The notes: generated by a model from the sequence alone, not told the origin. A stretch of DNA of 8,849 bases from an uncultured Porphyromonadaceae bacterium (GCA_947176285.1 CAMWQF010000106.1:1-8849), one strand, 5' to 3'. Numbered from the stretch's first letter, positions 1-7,229 are shown. Translations and numbers: made by a program.

Positions 1-3000
1 AGATAGGACAGGCGGGCGAATTTGACTATTCAGGATCGCAGGCTCTGAAAGCACTGCGCGAAGAAGGAATTGAATCAGTGCTAATCAATCCGAATATTGC
101 CACAATCCAGACATCGGAAGGCGTAGCGGATAAGGTTTATTTCCTTCCTATTACCCCTCAATTCGTAGAAGAAGTAATCAAAAAAGAGCGTCCGGACGGA
201 ATCCTCCTTGCATTCGGAGGTCAGACAGCCCTCAACTGCGGCACCCAGCTCTATCTTGACGGCACACTTGAGAAATACGGCGTAAAAGTGCTCGGCACTT
301 CGGTAGAAGCAATCATGATCACCGAAGACCGTGACCTTTTCGTTAAGAAACTTGATGAAATAGACATCAAAACTCCCGTTTCGCAAGCAGTAGAGAGTCT
401 TGAAGATGCAATCAAGGTAGCCCATAGAATCGGCTATCCCGTCATGGTACGTTCAGGATATGCACTTGGAGGTCTTGGATCGGGAATCTGCAATAATGAT
501 GAAGAATTTATCAAGCATTGCGAAAGTGCCCTCGCCTATTCACGCCAGATTCTCGTAGAAGAATCACTCAAAGGATGGAAGGAGATTGAATTTGAGGTGA
601 TCCGTGACAAAAACGACCTTTGTTTCACCGTTGTACCGATGGAAAACTTTGACCCGCTTGGCATCCACACCGGTGAAAGTATCGTAGTAGCACCAATCGT
701 TTCGCTCAAGCCTGAGCAGATTAAGATGCTTGAAGAGATAGCCACCAAAGTCGTGCGCCATATTGGCATTGTAGGTGAATGCAACATCCAATATGCTTTC
801 AACGCAGAAACCAATGACTATCGCATCATTGAGATCAATGCCAGATTGAGCCGCTCATCTGCACTTGCTTCAAAAGCTTCTGGCTATCCACTCGCTTTTG
901 TGGCAGCTAAACTCGCACTTGGCTACACTCTTGATCAAATTGGAGAACCCGGGACACCAAATTCGGCAGCTAAGGCACCGGAAGTAGACTACATGATTGT
1001 GAAGATCCCAAGATGGGACCTCTCAAAATTCGTGGGTGTCGACCGCGAGATCGGAAGTTCTATGAAGTCGGTAGGCGAAATCATGTCAATTGGCAAATCA
1101 TTCGAAGAAATCATGCAGAAAGGTTTGAGAATGATTGGCCAAGGAATGCATGGCTTTGTAGGAAACAATGACTTCCATGTTGAAGATCTTGAACATGCCC
1201 TCACACACCCGACCGACTCCCGAATATTTGCTATTGCACAGGCACTTGAAGAAGGCTACACTCCAGAAAAGGTGGCAGATTTGACAAAAATCGACATCTG
1301 GTTTATCGATCGCCTTGCAAATATAGTGCGCTTCGCCAATAAGCTTAAAGAGCATGGCGGAAGCATAGCAGATCTTGACCGTGAGACTCTTCTTGAGGCT
1401 AAGAAACTTGGCTTCTCCGACTTCCAGATAGCCCGCTTAGTTGAAAATCCTTCTGGCAACATGGAAAATGAAATGCTGAAAGTAAGAAGCCGCAGAAAAG
1501 AACTGAATGTCACTCCTTTCGTTCGCCGAATCAACACTGTAGCATCAGAATATCCGGAACTCACCAACTATCTCTATGTCACATATGACGCAAAAGAGAA
1601 CTCCATACCCTACGAATTAAATGCACGAAATAACATCATAGTTCTTGGATCCGGAGCTTATAGAATCGGTAGTTCAGTAGAATTTGACTGGTGTAGTGTC
1701 AATGCTGCTACCACATGCCGCAAGCTTGGATATAAAGCAGTCATGATCAACTACAACCCGGAGACAGTGTCAACAGACTACGACATGTGCGACCGTCTCT
1801 ACTTTGATGAGTTGAGTTTTGAGCGCGTTATGGACATCATCGATCTTGAAACTCCTTACGGCGTAATAGTCAGCGTGGGTGGTCAGATACCAAACAATCT
1901 GGCTATGAAGCTTTATAGGAGTCATGTTCCGGTGCTTGGCACATCTCCTATCTCGATTGACAGGGCAGAGAATCGTCATAAATTCTCAGCAATGCTCGAC
2001 CAGCTTGGCATCGACCAGCCAAGATGGAAGGAATTGACAACAGAAGATGAAATCCATAAATTCGTTGAAGAAGTTGGGTTCCCTGTTCTTATTCGTCCAA
2101 GTTATGTGCTTTCAGGAGCCGCAATGAATGTTTGCTACGACTATGAGCAAATGCATGAGTTCCTAAGCCAAGCAGCAAAAGTTTCAAAAGAATATCCCGT
2201 AGTGATTTCAGAATTCCTTGAGAACACTAAGGAGATAGAGTTTGATGCAGTTGCAAGAAACGGCAAAATTGTTGAATACGCAATATCTGAACATGTGGAA
2301 TATGCAGGCGTTCACTCCGGTGATGCAACTCTTGTATTCCCCGCTCAGCGCATATATATGGCAACTGCAAGACGCATCAAACGCATTAGCGCACGTATTG
2401 CTGAGGCACTAAACATATCAGGTCCATTCAACATACAGTATCTTGCAAAAGACAATTATGTTAAGGTGATAGAATGTAACTTACGCGCTTCACGTTCTTT
2501 CCCATTCGTGAGCAAAGTGTTGAAGAAAAACTTTATTGACACTGCCACACGCATCATGCTTGGAGAGAAACCTGCAGTGATCGACACATCAACATTCGAC
2601 ATCAACTATATCGGCGTGAAGGCATCACAGTTCTCATTTGCACGTCTGCACAAGGCAGACCCGGTGCTCGGAGTAGATATGTCATCTACCGGAGAAGTCG
2701 GATGTCTTGGAAAAGACTTTGACGAGGCCCTTCTTAATGCTCTAATTTCAGTCGGACACCATGTGCCTGAAAAGGGAGTGTTGGTAAGTTCCGGAGATCC
2801 TCGTGCTAAAGTGAATATGCTTGAGGCTTGCCAACTGCTTCAAAGCATGAACATACCGATGTATGCCACATCCGGCACTCATGCATATCTTAAATCCAAT
2901 GGAGTTGAGACCACTGAAGTATGCTGGCCTGATGAAGAAGGAATTTCCGTGCTTGATGTGATTGCTGAGCATAAAGTGGATCTTGTAATCAACATTCCGA

Positions 3001-3167
3001 AAAACCATACTAAACGAGAACTTACCAATGGCTATAAAGTGCGTCGCGCTGCCATTGACCACAACATTCCTCTTATGACTAATGCTCGTTTGGCATTGGC
3101 TTTCATCAAAGCATTTGCTGCTCGTCCGGTAGAAAGCATTGGAATTACAGCATGGCAGGAATATTGA
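1..3167 (+). CDS. carB: Carbamoyl-phosphate synthase large subunit, eukaryote-like type (5' partial)
   Basis: This subunit makes carbamoyl phosphate from bicarbonate, ammonia (delivered by the CarA glutaminase subunit) and two ATP, feeding pyrimidine and arginine synthesis in the cytosol. The frame is open from base 3 (IGQAGEFDYSGSQALKALRE), so the gene begins left of the window; by comparison with E. coli CarB about 20 codons are missing. The GTG at 78 is internal and not the start. About 1,054 residues are present, which fits a full protein of about 1,075. The first ATP-grasp half includes GWKEIEFEVIRD and IEINARLSRSSALASKASG. The second half begins near 1635 with GSGAYRIGSSVEFDW (1647-1691), followed by NYNPETVSTDYDMCDRLYFDE and IECNLRASRSFPFVSK. 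The C-terminal MGS-like allosteric domain runs from about 2745 to 3164. Wording in both halves follows animal CAD/CPS1 more closely than E. coli CarB (for example YRIGSSVEFDWC, where E. coli has NRIGQGIEFDYC). carA is expected upstream but lies outside the window. Confidence 0.97.
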   Translation, partial: IGQAGEFDYSGSQALKALREEGIESVLINPNIATIQTSEGVADKVYFLPITPQFVEEVIKKERPDGILLAFGGQTALNCGTQLYLDGTLEKYGVKVLGTSVEAIMITEDRDLFVKKLDEIDIKTPVSQAVESLEDAIKVAHRIGYPVMVRSGYALGGLGSGICNNDEEFIKHCESALAYSRQILVEESLKGWKEIEFEVIRDKNDLCFTVVPMENFDPLGIHTGESIVVAPIVSLKPEQIKMLEEIATKVVRHIGIVGECNIQYAFNAETNDYRIIEINARLSRSSALASKASGYPLAFVAAKLALGYTLDQIGEPGTPNSAAKAPEVDYMIVKIPRWDLSKFVGVDREIGSSMKSVGEIMSIGKSFEEIMQKGLRMIGQGMHGFVGNNDFHVEDLEHALTHPTDSRIFAIAQALEEGYTPEKVADLTKIDIWFIDRLANIVRFANKLKEHGGSIADLDRETLLEAKKLGFSDFQIARLVENPSGNMENEMLKVRSRRKELNVTPFVRRINTVASEYPELTNYLYVTYDAKENSIPYELNARNNIIVLGSGAYRIGSSVEFDWCSVNAATTCRKLGYKAVMINYNPETVSTDYDMCDRLYFDELSFERVMDIIDLETPYGVIVSVGGQIPNNLAMKLYRSHVPVLGTSPISIDRAENRHKFSAMLDQLGIDQPRWKELTTEDEIHKFVEEVGFPVLIRPSYVLSGAAMNVCYDYEQMHEFLSQAAKVSKEYPVVISEFLENTKEIEFDAVARNGKIVEYAISEHVEYAGVHSGDATLVFPAQRIYMATARRIKRISARIAEALNISGPFNIQYLAKDNYVKVIECNLRASRSFPFVSKVLKKNFIDTATRIMLGEKPAVIDTSTFDINYIGVKASQFSFARLHKADPVLGVDMSSTGEVGCLGKDFDEALLNALISVGHHVPEKGVLVSSGDPRAKVNMLEACQLLQSMNIPMYATSGTHAYLKSNGVETTEVCWPDEEGISVLDVIAEHKVDLVINIPKNHTKRELTNGYKVRRAAIDHNIPLMTNARLALAFIKAFAARPVESIGITAWQEY

Positions 3168-3218
3168 TAGCGTTTCTTGCAAGATTCAAATAGCACAAAA
3201 TAAATTTGATAAAAATTG

Positions 3219-3257
3219 AATTAAGGATCTCCGGAAATTGGGGATCCTTAATTTTTT
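3219..3257 (+). terminator. Intrinsic terminator after carB
   Basis: The arms AATTAAGGATC (3219-3229) and GATCCTTAATT (3243-3253) form a perfect 11-bp stem. It can be extended inward by a T-G wobble and two C-G pairs around the loop GGAAATT. A run of six T follows at 3252-3257. It lies 52 bases after the carB stop and ahead of the rho promoter, so it should isolate carB transcription from rho. Confidence 0.88.
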
Positions 3258-3280
3258 AATTGAATTTTAATATAAGTTTT

Positions 3281-3311
3281 TTTGTCAGAATAAAAAAAAT
3301 TAGTAATTTTG
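3281..3311 (+). promoter_or_regulatory. Bacteroides-type promoter for rho
   Basis: TTTG at 3281-3284 matches the -33 element. TAATTTTG at 3304-3311 matches the -7 element TAnnTTTG exactly. The gap is 19 bp, as expected for the primary sigma factor of Bacteroidota. Transcription should begin at about 3317-3320, giving rho a leader of about 160 nt. The promoter lies just downstream of the carB terminator. The match is seen in the sequence; its use is inferred. Confidence 0.75.
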
Positions 3312-3317
3312 TGGAGT

Positions 3318-3480
3318 AGAACAAAAAAGGATAATTGTCTTATATCCCACCGGGAAATATAAATGACTGATTGACAGAGTCAGAATCTATTTCCAAGCGA
3401 TTCCTCAACATCTATCAAATACTAAATACTATTAGATCATTTAAGCACCCATATATGGGTCTACCCCCAAAATAAAAAAT
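3318..3480 (+). promoter_or_regulatory. Long rho 5' leader, possible autoregulatory region
   Basis: This is the inferred untranslated leader of rho. From 3401 to 3450 it holds 13 C and only 2 G, with several pyrimidine-C steps, the composition typical of Rho utilisation sites. Small structures are possible: TGACT/AGTCA arms (3364-3382) and the palindrome at 3447-3460. A second C-rich run (ACCCCC) lies at 3463-3468. The bases just before the rho ATG are A-rich with no Shine-Dalgarno sequence, which is usual in this phylum. Known background: E. coli rho is autogenously controlled by Rho-dependent attenuation in its leader. That the same happens here is inference. Confidence 0.4.
3447..3460. repeat. 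Perfect 14-bp palindrome in the rho leader
   Basis: ACCCATATATGGGT reads the same on both strands and ends 20 bases before the rho start codon. As DNA it could be an operator. As RNA it would form a 5-bp stem (ACCCA/UGGGU) with a UAUA loop close to the ribosome landing site. No binding protein can be assigned from the sequence. Confidence 0.5.
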
Positions 3481-5706
3481 ATGCTAAACATTGAAGAACT
3501 GGAGACATGGGATGACGCACGTCTGCAAAAGACCGCAGAACAATTCGGCATGACCAATGCCGCATCTGCAGATCGCCAGAGTGTTGTATTCCATATCCTC
3601 GATAATCAAGCCATCTCCACAGCTAAAGAAGTTGTGGAGGCAACTCGTAAGCGAAAAGGGAAGCAAAATAATGCAGAAGAGGTTTCAGCCAGTGAACCTC
3701 AACAGAAAAAGCGTGGACGTAAGCCCAAGGCAAAACCTGCTGAGAACGCAAAAGCAGAAAAAGCAGAACAGCCACAAGCTGAAATTCCGGAAAAAATAGG
3801 CACTACTGCCGTTGCAACTGAAGAAAAACCGGCTCCGAAGAAAAGGGGAAGAAAATCAAAGGCTGAATTGGCTGCTATCGCAGCCCAGAAAGAAGCTGAA
3901 GCAAAAGAGAACGGATCTTCTGACACTACGGAAAATAAGAAAGAAACTGTTGCCACAGAAGAAACTACAAAAACAGATTCGCCACAAACTAAAAAGCGAG
4001 GAAGAAAACCCGGGGCTAAGAAAAACACAAAACAAACAAATATTGAAGAAACTTCAGAGACACAAAATAACATACCTGCAGAAATTATAACTGTTGAAAC
4101 CGCACCTGCACCTAATTCAACAGTGGAGTTACATCCTGAAAAAATTGAGAATGAAGTCGCAGGAGAGAAAACCACAGTCCAGGATATCAGAAAACAAAAG
4201 AATCAGCAGAACAAACGGGACTTCCAGCCTCATAAAAATGATGGGTTTGATTCATTTTTTGGCAAATCAAAAGGAAGGACATTCAAGCCACGCAATAGTC
4301 AAGAGCATCAAGAGCCATCACTTTTTGATGAAACTCCTACCGACGTGAAAGTCGAGATTCAACAAGAAGAGACAGTGCCCCCAATGAATAATAATATAGC
4401 GCCGGAACCTCAAGCGCCTATCATTATAGCAGAACCAGGAGCAAACTCTCAATTTACCAAAGCGAATCTTCTGCCAAACAACTTTAATCAAGGCAACAAA
4501 CATCTGACAAAGCGTCAAAGAGCCATGGAGCGCAGGCAAATGCAACAACAGCGCAGGCAGATGATGCAGGCTGAGACCATGTTTGATTTTGACGGCATTC
4601 TTAATGCTTATGGAGTGCTCGAGATTATGCCGGAAGGCTTTGGATTCCTTCGCTCAAGCGACTATAATTATCTCGCTTCTCCCGACGATGTGTATGTATC
4701 GCAGATTCAAATCAAAGAATATGGTTTAAAATCAGGAGATGTAGTAGAATGTGCCATTAGGCCGCCACGCGAGGGTGAAAAATATTATCCCCTTTGCAAA
4801 ATAATCAGCATCAATGGTCTTTCTCCGGAAGTGGTTCGCGACCGCATACCATTTGAGCATCTTGTGCCTCTCTTCCCTGATGAGAAATTTAACCTGACCG
4901 GTGGTAAGACCACAAATATCTCTACAAGAGTAGTTGACATGTTCGCACCTATCGGCAAAGGACAGCGTGCTCTTATAGTTGCTCCACCGAAGACAGGTAA
5001 GACCATATTGCTGAAAGACATTGCAAATGCCATAGCCGAAAATCATCCGGAGACTTACATCATAATGCTTCTTATCGACGAGCGTCCGGAAGAAGTCACA
5101 GATATGGCACGAAGTGTCAACGCTGAGGTGATCGCCTCTACATTCGATGAGCCGGCAGAACGCCATGTGAAGATTGCAGGAATTGTACTCGAAAAGGCAA
5201 AGAGACTTGTAGAAAGCGGCCATGATGTTGTCATAATGCTTGATTCTATCACACGTCTGGCAAGAGCATACAATACAGTAAGTCCTGCGAGTGGGAAAAT
5301 CCTTTCCGGTGGAGTTGACGCCAATGCTTTGCAAAAACCAAAACGTTTCTTTGGAGCCGCACGCAACATCGAACATGGAGGATCTCTAACAATTATTGCA
5401 ACCGCTCTTACAGAGACATCAAGCAAGATGGATGAAGTAATCTTTGAGGAATTCAAGGGTACAGGCAATATGGAGCTTCAACTTGACCGCAAGTTGAGCA
5501 ACAAGCGCATTTTCCCGGCTGTAGATATCATTGCTTCCTCTACTCGACGCGACGATCTCTTGCTTAGTGAAGAAGTTTTGAACCGTATGTGGGTGCTTCG
5601 CAACTTCCTTGGCGACATGACTTCAGTAGAAGCCATGGAATTCATCCGCAAGAGAATGGAATTGACTCGAACCAACGAGGAGTTGCTTGTCACCATGGAC
5701 AAGTAA
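3481..5706 (+). CDS. rho: Transcription termination factor Rho with long disordered insertion
   Basis: Rho is a hexameric ATP-driven RNA translocase that releases nascent RNA from RNA polymerase. This copy has 741 residues, against 419 in E. coli. Residues 1-45 form the Rho N-terminal helical domain. About 52-365 is low-complexity insertion: first Lys/Glu/Ala-rich with three KKRGRK motifs (76-81, 120-125, 171-176 allowing for the K/R register), then Asn/Gln/Pro-rich, ending in a Gln/Met/Arg-rich stretch (344-363). The primary RNA-binding OB fold is 372-450, with GFGFLRS at 386-392. The ATPase core has Walker A APPKTGKT (501-508), catalytic Glu534 in DERPEEV, Walker B DVVIMLDS (582-589), a Q-loop around 604-616 and an arginine-finger candidate at R689. 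Residues equivalent to the E. coli bicyclomycin contacts (D210, M219, S266, T323, K336, G337) are kept. No Shine-Dalgarno sequence precedes the ATG. Similar Rho insertions occur across Bacteroidota, and in B. thetaiotaomicron the insertion has been tied to phase separation and gut fitness. Confidence 0.98.
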   Translation: MLNIEELETWDDARLQKTAEQFGMTNAASADRQSVVFHILDNQAISTAKEVVEATRKRKGKQNNAEEVSASEPQQKKRGRKPKAKPAENAKAEKAEQPQAEIPEKIGTTAVATEEKPAPKKRGRKSKAELAAIAAQKEAEAKENGSSDTTENKKETVATEETTKTDSPQTKKRGRKPGAKKNTKQTNIEETSETQNNIPAEIITVETAPAPNSTVELHPEKIENEVAGEKTTVQDIRKQKNQQNKRDFQPHKNDGFDSFFGKSKGRTFKPRNSQEHQEPSLFDETPTDVKVEIQQEETVPPMNNNIAPEPQAPIIIAEPGANSQFTKANLLPNNFNQGNKHLTKRQRAMERRQMQQQRRQMMQAETMFDFDGILNAYGVLEIMPEGFGFLRSSDYNYLASPDDVYVSQIQIKEYGLKSGDVVECAIRPPREGEKYYPLCKIISINGLSPEVVRDRIPFEHLVPLFPDEKFNLTGGKTTNISTRVVDMFAPIGKGQRALIVAPPKTGKTILLKDIANAIAENHPETYIIMLLIDERPEEVTDMARSVNAEVIASTFDEPAERHVKIAGIVLEKAKRLVESGHDVVIMLDSITRLARAYNTVSPASGKILSGGVDANALQKPKRFFGAARNIEHGGSLTIIATALTETSSKMDEVIFEEFKGTGNMELQLDRKLSNKRIFPAVDIIASSTRRDDLLLSEEVLNRMWVLRNFLGDMTSVEAMEFIRKRMELTRTNEELLVTMDK

Positions 5707-5724
5707 ATTAATTTAGAATTAATT
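5706..5724. repeat. Short AT inverted repeat between rho and the deacylase gene
   Basis: AATTAATT (5706-5713) and AATTAATT (5717-5724) flank the three bases TAG. The arm is its own reverse complement, so this is both an inverted and a direct repeat. It fills nearly the whole rho-ebsC gap. It contains only A-T pairs and has no following T-run, so it is a poor terminator. It may be chance in AT-rich sequence. Confidence 0.35.
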
Positions 5725-5728
5725 AGAT

Positions 5729-6217
5729 TTGAAGATACAAAAGACAAACGCCGCAAGGCTACTTGATAAGATGGGCATAAGCTATGAGCTTGTGCCCTAT
5801 GCCTTTGACCCGGAAGACCTCGCCGCCGAACATGTAGCCGAAGAACTTGGCGAGCCTATCGAACAAGTGTATAAAACACTTGTATTGCGAGGGGACAAAA
5901 CCGGACTATTCGTGTGCGTGATAGCAGGCAACCGTGAAGTTGACCTAAAACTTGCAGCAAAAGCTTCCGGCAATAAAAAAGCAGAAATGCTACCATTAAA
6001 GGAACTTCTGCCCAATACCGGATATATCAGAGGAGGATGCACATCAATAGGAATGAAGAAGCACTATCCTACCTACTTTAGCGAGGAAATGCAAAACTTT
6101 GATATTGTATATGTGAGTGCAGGACAGCGTGGACTGCAGTTAAAACTCTCTCCACTCGACCTCGCAAAAGCGGCTCAGGCAACATTCGTAAAAATAACAG
6201 TTGACTCGGAATCATGA
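5729..6217 (+). CDS. ybaK: YbaK/EbsC-family Cys-tRNA(Pro) deacylase
   Basis: The YbaK/EbsC family hydrolyses Cys wrongly attached to tRNA(Pro), a trans-editing step in the cytosol that follows prolyl-tRNA synthetase. The 162-residue protein covers the whole single-domain family. It has the N-terminal signature KTNAARLLDKMGI (5-17), the conserved lysine of the editing pocket in YKTLVLRGDKTG (K49), AAKASGNKK (76-84), GYIRGGC (98-104) and SAGQRGLQ (130-137). The start is TTG at 5729. An in-frame TAA at 5720-5722 blocks any start further upstream, and the first in-frame ATG (Met15, 5771) would remove the conserved KTNAAR segment. There is no clear Shine-Dalgarno sequence. The gene lies 22 bp after rho and overlaps aroC by four bases (ATGA), so it is probably cotranscribed with both. 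The family is well supported; exact substrate preference within it (Cys-tRNA(Pro) or a related mischarged tRNA) cannot be read from the sequence. Confidence 0.93.
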   Translation: MKIQKTNAARLLDKMGISYELVPYAFDPEDLAAEHVAEELGEPIEQVYKTLVLRGDKTGLFVCVIAGNREVDLKLAAKASGNKKAEMLPLKELLPNTGYIRGGCTSIGMKKHYPTYFSEEMQNFDIVYVSAGQRGLQLKLSPLDLAKAAQATFVKITVDSES

Positions 6218-7209
6218 ATACGTTTGGAAGGAATCTGCGACTCACTACTTTTGGTGAAAGCCATGGGAAAGCCATGGGTGGCATACTTGACGGAATGCCG
6301 GGAGGGGTTAAGATAGATATGGATATCATCATAAGAGAGACTGCACGGAGACGCCCAGGGCAGAGTCATCTTGTGACTGCACGAAATGAAAAAGATATCC
6401 CGGAACTACTTTCGGGACTGACGGATGATATGGTGACTCTTGGAACTCCGATAGGTTTTATAGTGCGCAATACCGACCAACGTAGCTCCGATTATGGAGA
6501 GATGGCAGACCTTTACAGACCTAATCATGCTGACTTCACTTACGATAAGCGCTATGGTCTGCATGAAGCAAGAGGAGGAGGAAGAGCTTCAGCACGAGAG
6601 ACGCTAAACTGGGTGATCGGTGGAGCTATAGCCCGTCAACTTCCATGCATGAAGAATATTTCCATCAATGCCAATGTGATTTCTATAGGTGGCGTTAAGG
6701 GTTCGGATAAAGAACTTGCAACTGTTGTAGAAGCAGCAATGAAGCGAGGAGACTCTGTTGGAGGAATAATAGAATGTGTAATTGAAGGATTACCTGCCGG
6801 AATTGGAAATCCGGTATTCGAGAAACTACATGCCCGTTTGGCTCATGCTATGATGAGCATAAATGCAGCCAAAGGATTTGAATATGGCGACGGTTTTGAA
6901 GCAGCATCCAAGTATGGTACAGAACAAGCTGACATTTTCACTTCTGACAACGGACATATTTATACCAAATCGAACCATAGCGGAGGGATTCAGGGTGGTA
7001 TTTCAAATGGAATGCCAATAGTTTTTAGAGTGGCTTTCAAACCAACACCCACCCTACTTCAAGATATCGAAACTGTCGACAAATTCGGAAATCAAAAGAT
7101 ATTAAAGGGGAAAGGGCGGCATGATCCCTGTGTTGCACTCCGAGCAGTACCGGTAGTAGAAGCCATGTCAGCACTTGTCATCGCAGATGAACTAATCTCA
7201 AATCATTAA
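6214..7209 (+). CDS. aroC: Chorismate synthase, compact form
   Basis: AroC converts 5-enolpyruvylshikimate 3-phosphate to chorismate, the last step of the shikimate pathway. It uses reduced FMN as a catalytic but not net redox cofactor. All three family signatures are present: GESHGKAMGGILDGMPGG (14-31, with His17), RGGGRASARET (120-130) and GRHDPC (301-306). Other conserved pieces are RRRPGQS (45-51), NTDQRS (86-91), HADFTY (105-110), MSINAAKGFE (214-223) and NHSGGIQGGISNG (254-266). At 331 residues it is shorter than E. coli AroC (361). Most of the difference is about 20 residues missing between GGAIA (135-140 area) and GDSVGG (179-184), plus a short C-terminal tail. The frame is intact and every signature is kept, so this looks like a natural lineage variant. 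The ATG overlaps the end of the deacylase gene by four bases, which suggests translational coupling. A hairpin terminator follows the stop. Confidence 0.97.
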   Translation: MNTFGRNLRLTTFGESHGKAMGGILDGMPGGVKIDMDIIIRETARRRPGQSHLVTARNEKDIPELLSGLTDDMVTLGTPIGFIVRNTDQRSSDYGEMADLYRPNHADFTYDKRYGLHEARGGGRASARETLNWVIGGAIARQLPCMKNISINANVISIGGVKGSDKELATVVEAAMKRGDSVGGIIECVIEGLPAGIGNPVFEKLHARLAHAMMSINAAKGFEYGDGFEAASKYGTEQADIFTSDNGHIYTKSNHSGGIQGGISNGMPIVFRVAFKPTPTLLQDIETVDKFGNQKILKGKGRHDPCVALRAVPVVEAMSALVIADELISNH

Positions 7210-7229
7210 CATTTGCTGAGAATTGATAT

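Noticed and set aside
78..80. GTG as the carB start codon.
   Set aside because: The frame is open to the left edge and the preceding 25 codons encode the conserved IGQAGEFDYSG segment, so this is an internal codon.
2748..3182. Antisense frame of 144 codons over the carB C-terminus.
   Set aside because: No family features; fully overlaps the well-supported carB allosteric domain.
3699..4175. Long antisense frame of 158 codons opposite the Rho insertion, and two plus-strand frames in the same region.
   Set aside because: They are shadows of the low-complexity Lys/Glu coding sequence; the products are repetitive Phe/Ser/Ala or Lys/Gln strings with no domain, and rho itself is certain.
4732..5376. 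Antisense frame of 214 codons inside rho.
   Set aside because: It lies opposite the highly conserved Rho RNA-binding and ATPase core, has no recognisable motif and no promoter; conserved codons on the plus strand explain its openness.
5538..5543. Rho has Ser-Ser-Thr-Arg where E. coli has Ser-Gly-Thr-Arg, suggesting at first the G337S bicyclomycin-resistance change.
   Set aside because: Counting back from the E. coli C-terminus puts that glycine at 364, not 337. The real G337 equivalent (FKGTGNMEL) is unchanged here, so no resistance is implied.
5724..5731. TAGATTTG, a perfect match to the Bacteroides -7 element, before ybaK.
   Set aside because: No TTTG lies 19-21 bp upstream, and the predicted transcript would start after the only acceptable start codon. 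Kept only as a note under the TTG finding.
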